DNA of 64,000 nucleotides from Mycobacterium parascrofulaceum ATCC BAA-614 (GTDB taxonomy: Bacteria > Actinomycetota > Actinomycetes > Mycobacteriales > Mycobacteriaceae). This document shows, piece by piece, positions 62,711 to 64,000 of this stretch. Position numbers and translations under genes: made by a program. The stretch's first letter is position 1; the number at the start of each line of letters is the position of its first letter. Location: NCBI RefSeq assembly GCF_000164135.1, contig NZ_GG770554.1, positions 900,743 to 964,742 of the forward strand. Reading direction: 5' to 3'. The notes under the pieces were generated by a model. That model did not search any database and was not told the DNA's origin. It was given only the letters and a program-made list of their open reading frames with translations.

Positions 62711-62839
62711 ATGTGCTATCCCGTACGCTGCCGCCGATGCGGCAACATCACCTGGGCGGGGTGCGGTCAGCATGCCGAAAGTGTGATGAAGCGGGTGCTC
62801 GCCGAGCAACGGTGCACCTGCGGCCATAGCGCCCGATAG
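62711..62839 (+). CDS. Cysteine-rich 42-residue protein
   Basis: A 42-residue reading frame, ATG 62711 to TAG 62837-62839. It begins MCYPVRCRRCGNITWAGC and has Cys at positions 2, 7, 10, 18, 35 and 37; the pairs CRRC, and CTC, with nearby His residues (GCGQH, CGHS) suggest a zinc ribbon or a sulfur/metal-binding peptide. I recall similar short mycobacterial proteins but cannot cite one. It is 36 bp after the thioredoxin with CGAGCAACC before the ATG. It is too small for routine gene calling. Confidence 0.6.
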   Translation: MCYPVRCRRCGNITWAGCGQHAESVMKRVLAEQRCTCGHSAR

Positions 62840-62848
62840 CGCGACCAC

Positions 62849-63994
62849 TCAGGTCGTCAGGATGGTTGCCGCGGCGGTGCCGGGCGCGCCGTAAAGCTGA
62901 GCGAAGCCGACGCGCGGCTCACCGGGTATCTGGCGGTCGCCCGCCTCGCCCCGCAGTTGGCGCACCAGTTCGTGGATCTGGTGCAGGCCCGACGCCCCGA
63001 TCGGCTCGCCGTTCGCGATCAACCCGCCGTCGGTGTTGACCGGCATTGAACCGGCGATTTCGGTGGCACCGTCGGCCAGCAGCTTCTCCTGCTCGCCGTC
63101 GGCGCAGAACCCGCACTCGGCCATGTGGATGATCTCCGCTCCGGCGTCGGTGTCCTGCAGCTGGATGACATCGACATCCTCCGGCGCCACGCCCGCCCTT
63201 TCGAAAGCGGCGCGCGACGCGTACACGGTCGGGGAGACGTCCTCGTCGATCGGGGCGAAGGTGGTGTTGACCTCGTAGGCGCCGTAGCGGCGGGTGCGCA
63301 CCTCGACCGCCCGCAAGAAGATCGGCGTGCCGGTGTAGCGGTGGGCAATGTCGGCGCGACACATCACCACGGCGGCCGCACCCTCGTCGGGCGCGCAGAA
63401 CATGTACTGGGTGAGCGGGTAGTTCAGCATCGCCGAGTTGAGGATGTCGTCCTCGGGGATCGGCTTGCGGCGAAAGGCGCATGGGTTCAACGCGCCGTTG
63501 CGGAGATTCTTCGCGGCCACCTTGGCCAGCGTTCGGTGCGAGATGCCGTGGTCGTGCAGGTAGCGGTTGGCCTTCATGCCGAAGAACTTGGTCGTGAGGT
63601 ACTGCCCGTTCTCGGCATACCAGCGCGGCATTCCCACCAGGGCGGGATCCTCGGTGAAGGCGCCGCGGGGATGCTTGTCCAGACCGATGGCGATCCCGAT
63701 GTCGTAGTCGCCGAGCCGGATACCGTCGGCACAGGCCTTGGCGGCGCTCGCCGCGGTAGCGCACGCGTTGAACACGTTGGTGAACGGGATGCCCGACAGC
63801 CCGACCATCGCGACGATCGCGTCCGGGTTGGCCACCGTCCAGCTGCCGCCCGTCGCGGCCTGAATGTCCTTCCATTCCAAGCCCGCGTCGGTGACCGCGA
63901 ATTGGATGGCGTCGGTGGCCATCTCCATCGCCGACTTGCCCTCGAAGCGGCCGAACGGGTGCAACCCCACGCCGATGATCGCCACGTCATTCAT
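62849..63994 (-). CDS. SCP-x/lipid-transfer-type thiolase-fold protein
   Basis: A 381-residue thiolase superfamily protein. Nucleophile region VFNACATAASAA (~75-86), PVNTDGGLIANGEPIGASGLHQIHE (~325-349) carries the His equivalent. The normal C-terminal Cys motif is replaced by AQLYGAPGTAAATILTT, so it belongs to the group of thiolase-like lipid-transfer proteins (sterol and steroid side-chain, e.g. retro-aldolase partners such as Ltp2) rather than ordinary thiolases. It normally pairs with a DUF35/OB-fold protein, which would be beyond the right edge of the window. The ATG is 63994, 7 bases from the edge. Confidence 0.85.
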   Translation of the reverse strand: MNDVAIIGVGLHPFGRFEGKSAMEMATDAIQFAVTDAGLEWKDIQAATGGSWTVANPDAIVAMVGLSGIPFTNVFNACATAASAAKACADGIRLGDYDIGIAIGLDKHPRGAFTEDPALVGMPRWYAENGQYLTTKFFGMKANRYLHDHGISHRTLAKVAAKNLRNGALNPCAFRRKPIPEDDILNSAMLNYPLTQYMFCAPDEGAAAVVMCRADIAHRYTGTPIFLRAVEVRTRRYGAYEVNTTFAPIDEDVSPTVYASRAAFERAGVAPEDVDVIQLQDTDAGAEIIHMAECGFCADGEQEKLLADGATEIAGSMPVNTDGGLIANGEPIGASGLHQIHELVRQLRGEAGDRQIPGEPRVGFAQLYGAPGTAAATILTT

Positions 63995-64000
63995 GGGCGC

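Overview
The window is GC-rich and carries a slow-growing Mycobacterium chromosome, probably not M. tuberculosis itself. Gene content and order from about 0.3 to 31.5 kb follow the M. tuberculosis Rv1320c-Rv1349 block: cyclase, nucS, methylmalonyl-CoA epimerase, fadA4, thioredoxin/TPR protein, glgB-glgE-glgP, dinG, pncB, clpS, rhomboid, murI, rph, rdgB, lprD, irtA-irtB. The differences are informative. No PE_PGRS gene lies before glgB. The mec-cysO-cysM trio is missing between the P1-family peptidase and the rhomboid. Two extra genes (DUF4395 and a ferritin-like protein) separate rph from rdgB. The mbtK-N-type genes that precede irtA in M. tuberculosis are replaced by a small helical protein, a DCC thiol protein and a TetR regulator. 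An environmental or opportunistic non-tuberculous species, for example of the M. avium complex, would fit; this is inference from synteny.

Region 1 (1-25 kb) is core housekeeping: mismatch-type DNA repair (NucS), methylmalonyl-CoA and thiolase metabolism, the GlgE maltosyltransferase route to alpha-glucan with the glucan phosphorylase, NAD salvage, ClpS adaptor, glutamate racemase and nucleotide/RNA enzymes. Several of these genes have a TANNNT -10 element six or seven bases before the start codon, the signature of leaderless transcripts.

Region 2 (25-31.5 kb) holds a tRNA-Leu(UAG) and a TetR-irtA-irtB operon. Its promoter has a -35/-10 pair whose 17-bp spacer is almost entirely filled by an IdeR-like iron box, so siderophore import here should be iron-repressed.

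Region 3 (31.6-40.5 kb) is a bidirectional acyl-CoA catabolic cluster. Leftward it has an acyl-CoA dehydrogenase, a mycofactocin-type SDR and a PPOX protein. Rightward it has an SDR, thiolase, class III CoA-transferase, acyl-CoA dehydrogenase and a GntR/FCD regulator.

Region 4 (40.5-60 kb) is a larger accessory catabolic island. A six-gene leftward operon with mostly overlapping junctions carries three consecutive crotonases and then three consecutive adenylate-forming ligases. Facing it are a hotdog thioesterase and a fourth crotonase, a TetR regulator, an SDR, a DapA-like aldolase, a fifth crotonase, two amidohydrolases around another acyl-CoA ligase, and two adjacent acyl-CoA dehydrogenases. 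Three of its intergenic regions share a CGATA-N4/5/10-TACAGTA motif that may define a local regulon. The substrate cannot be read from sequence; a CoA-tethered ring or branched compound is plausible.

Region 5 (60-62.9 kb) looks like a sulfur-stress module: a sulfide:quinone oxidoreductase-like flavoprotein with a small partner, divergent from an AhpD-like CxxC protein, a thioredoxin and a 42-residue cysteine-rich protein. The intervening region holds an AATACC-N12-GGTATT palindrome resembling CsoR/CstR operators. The window ends in an SCP-x-type thiolase. No insertion sequences, prophage genes, CRISPR arrays or rRNA were seen.
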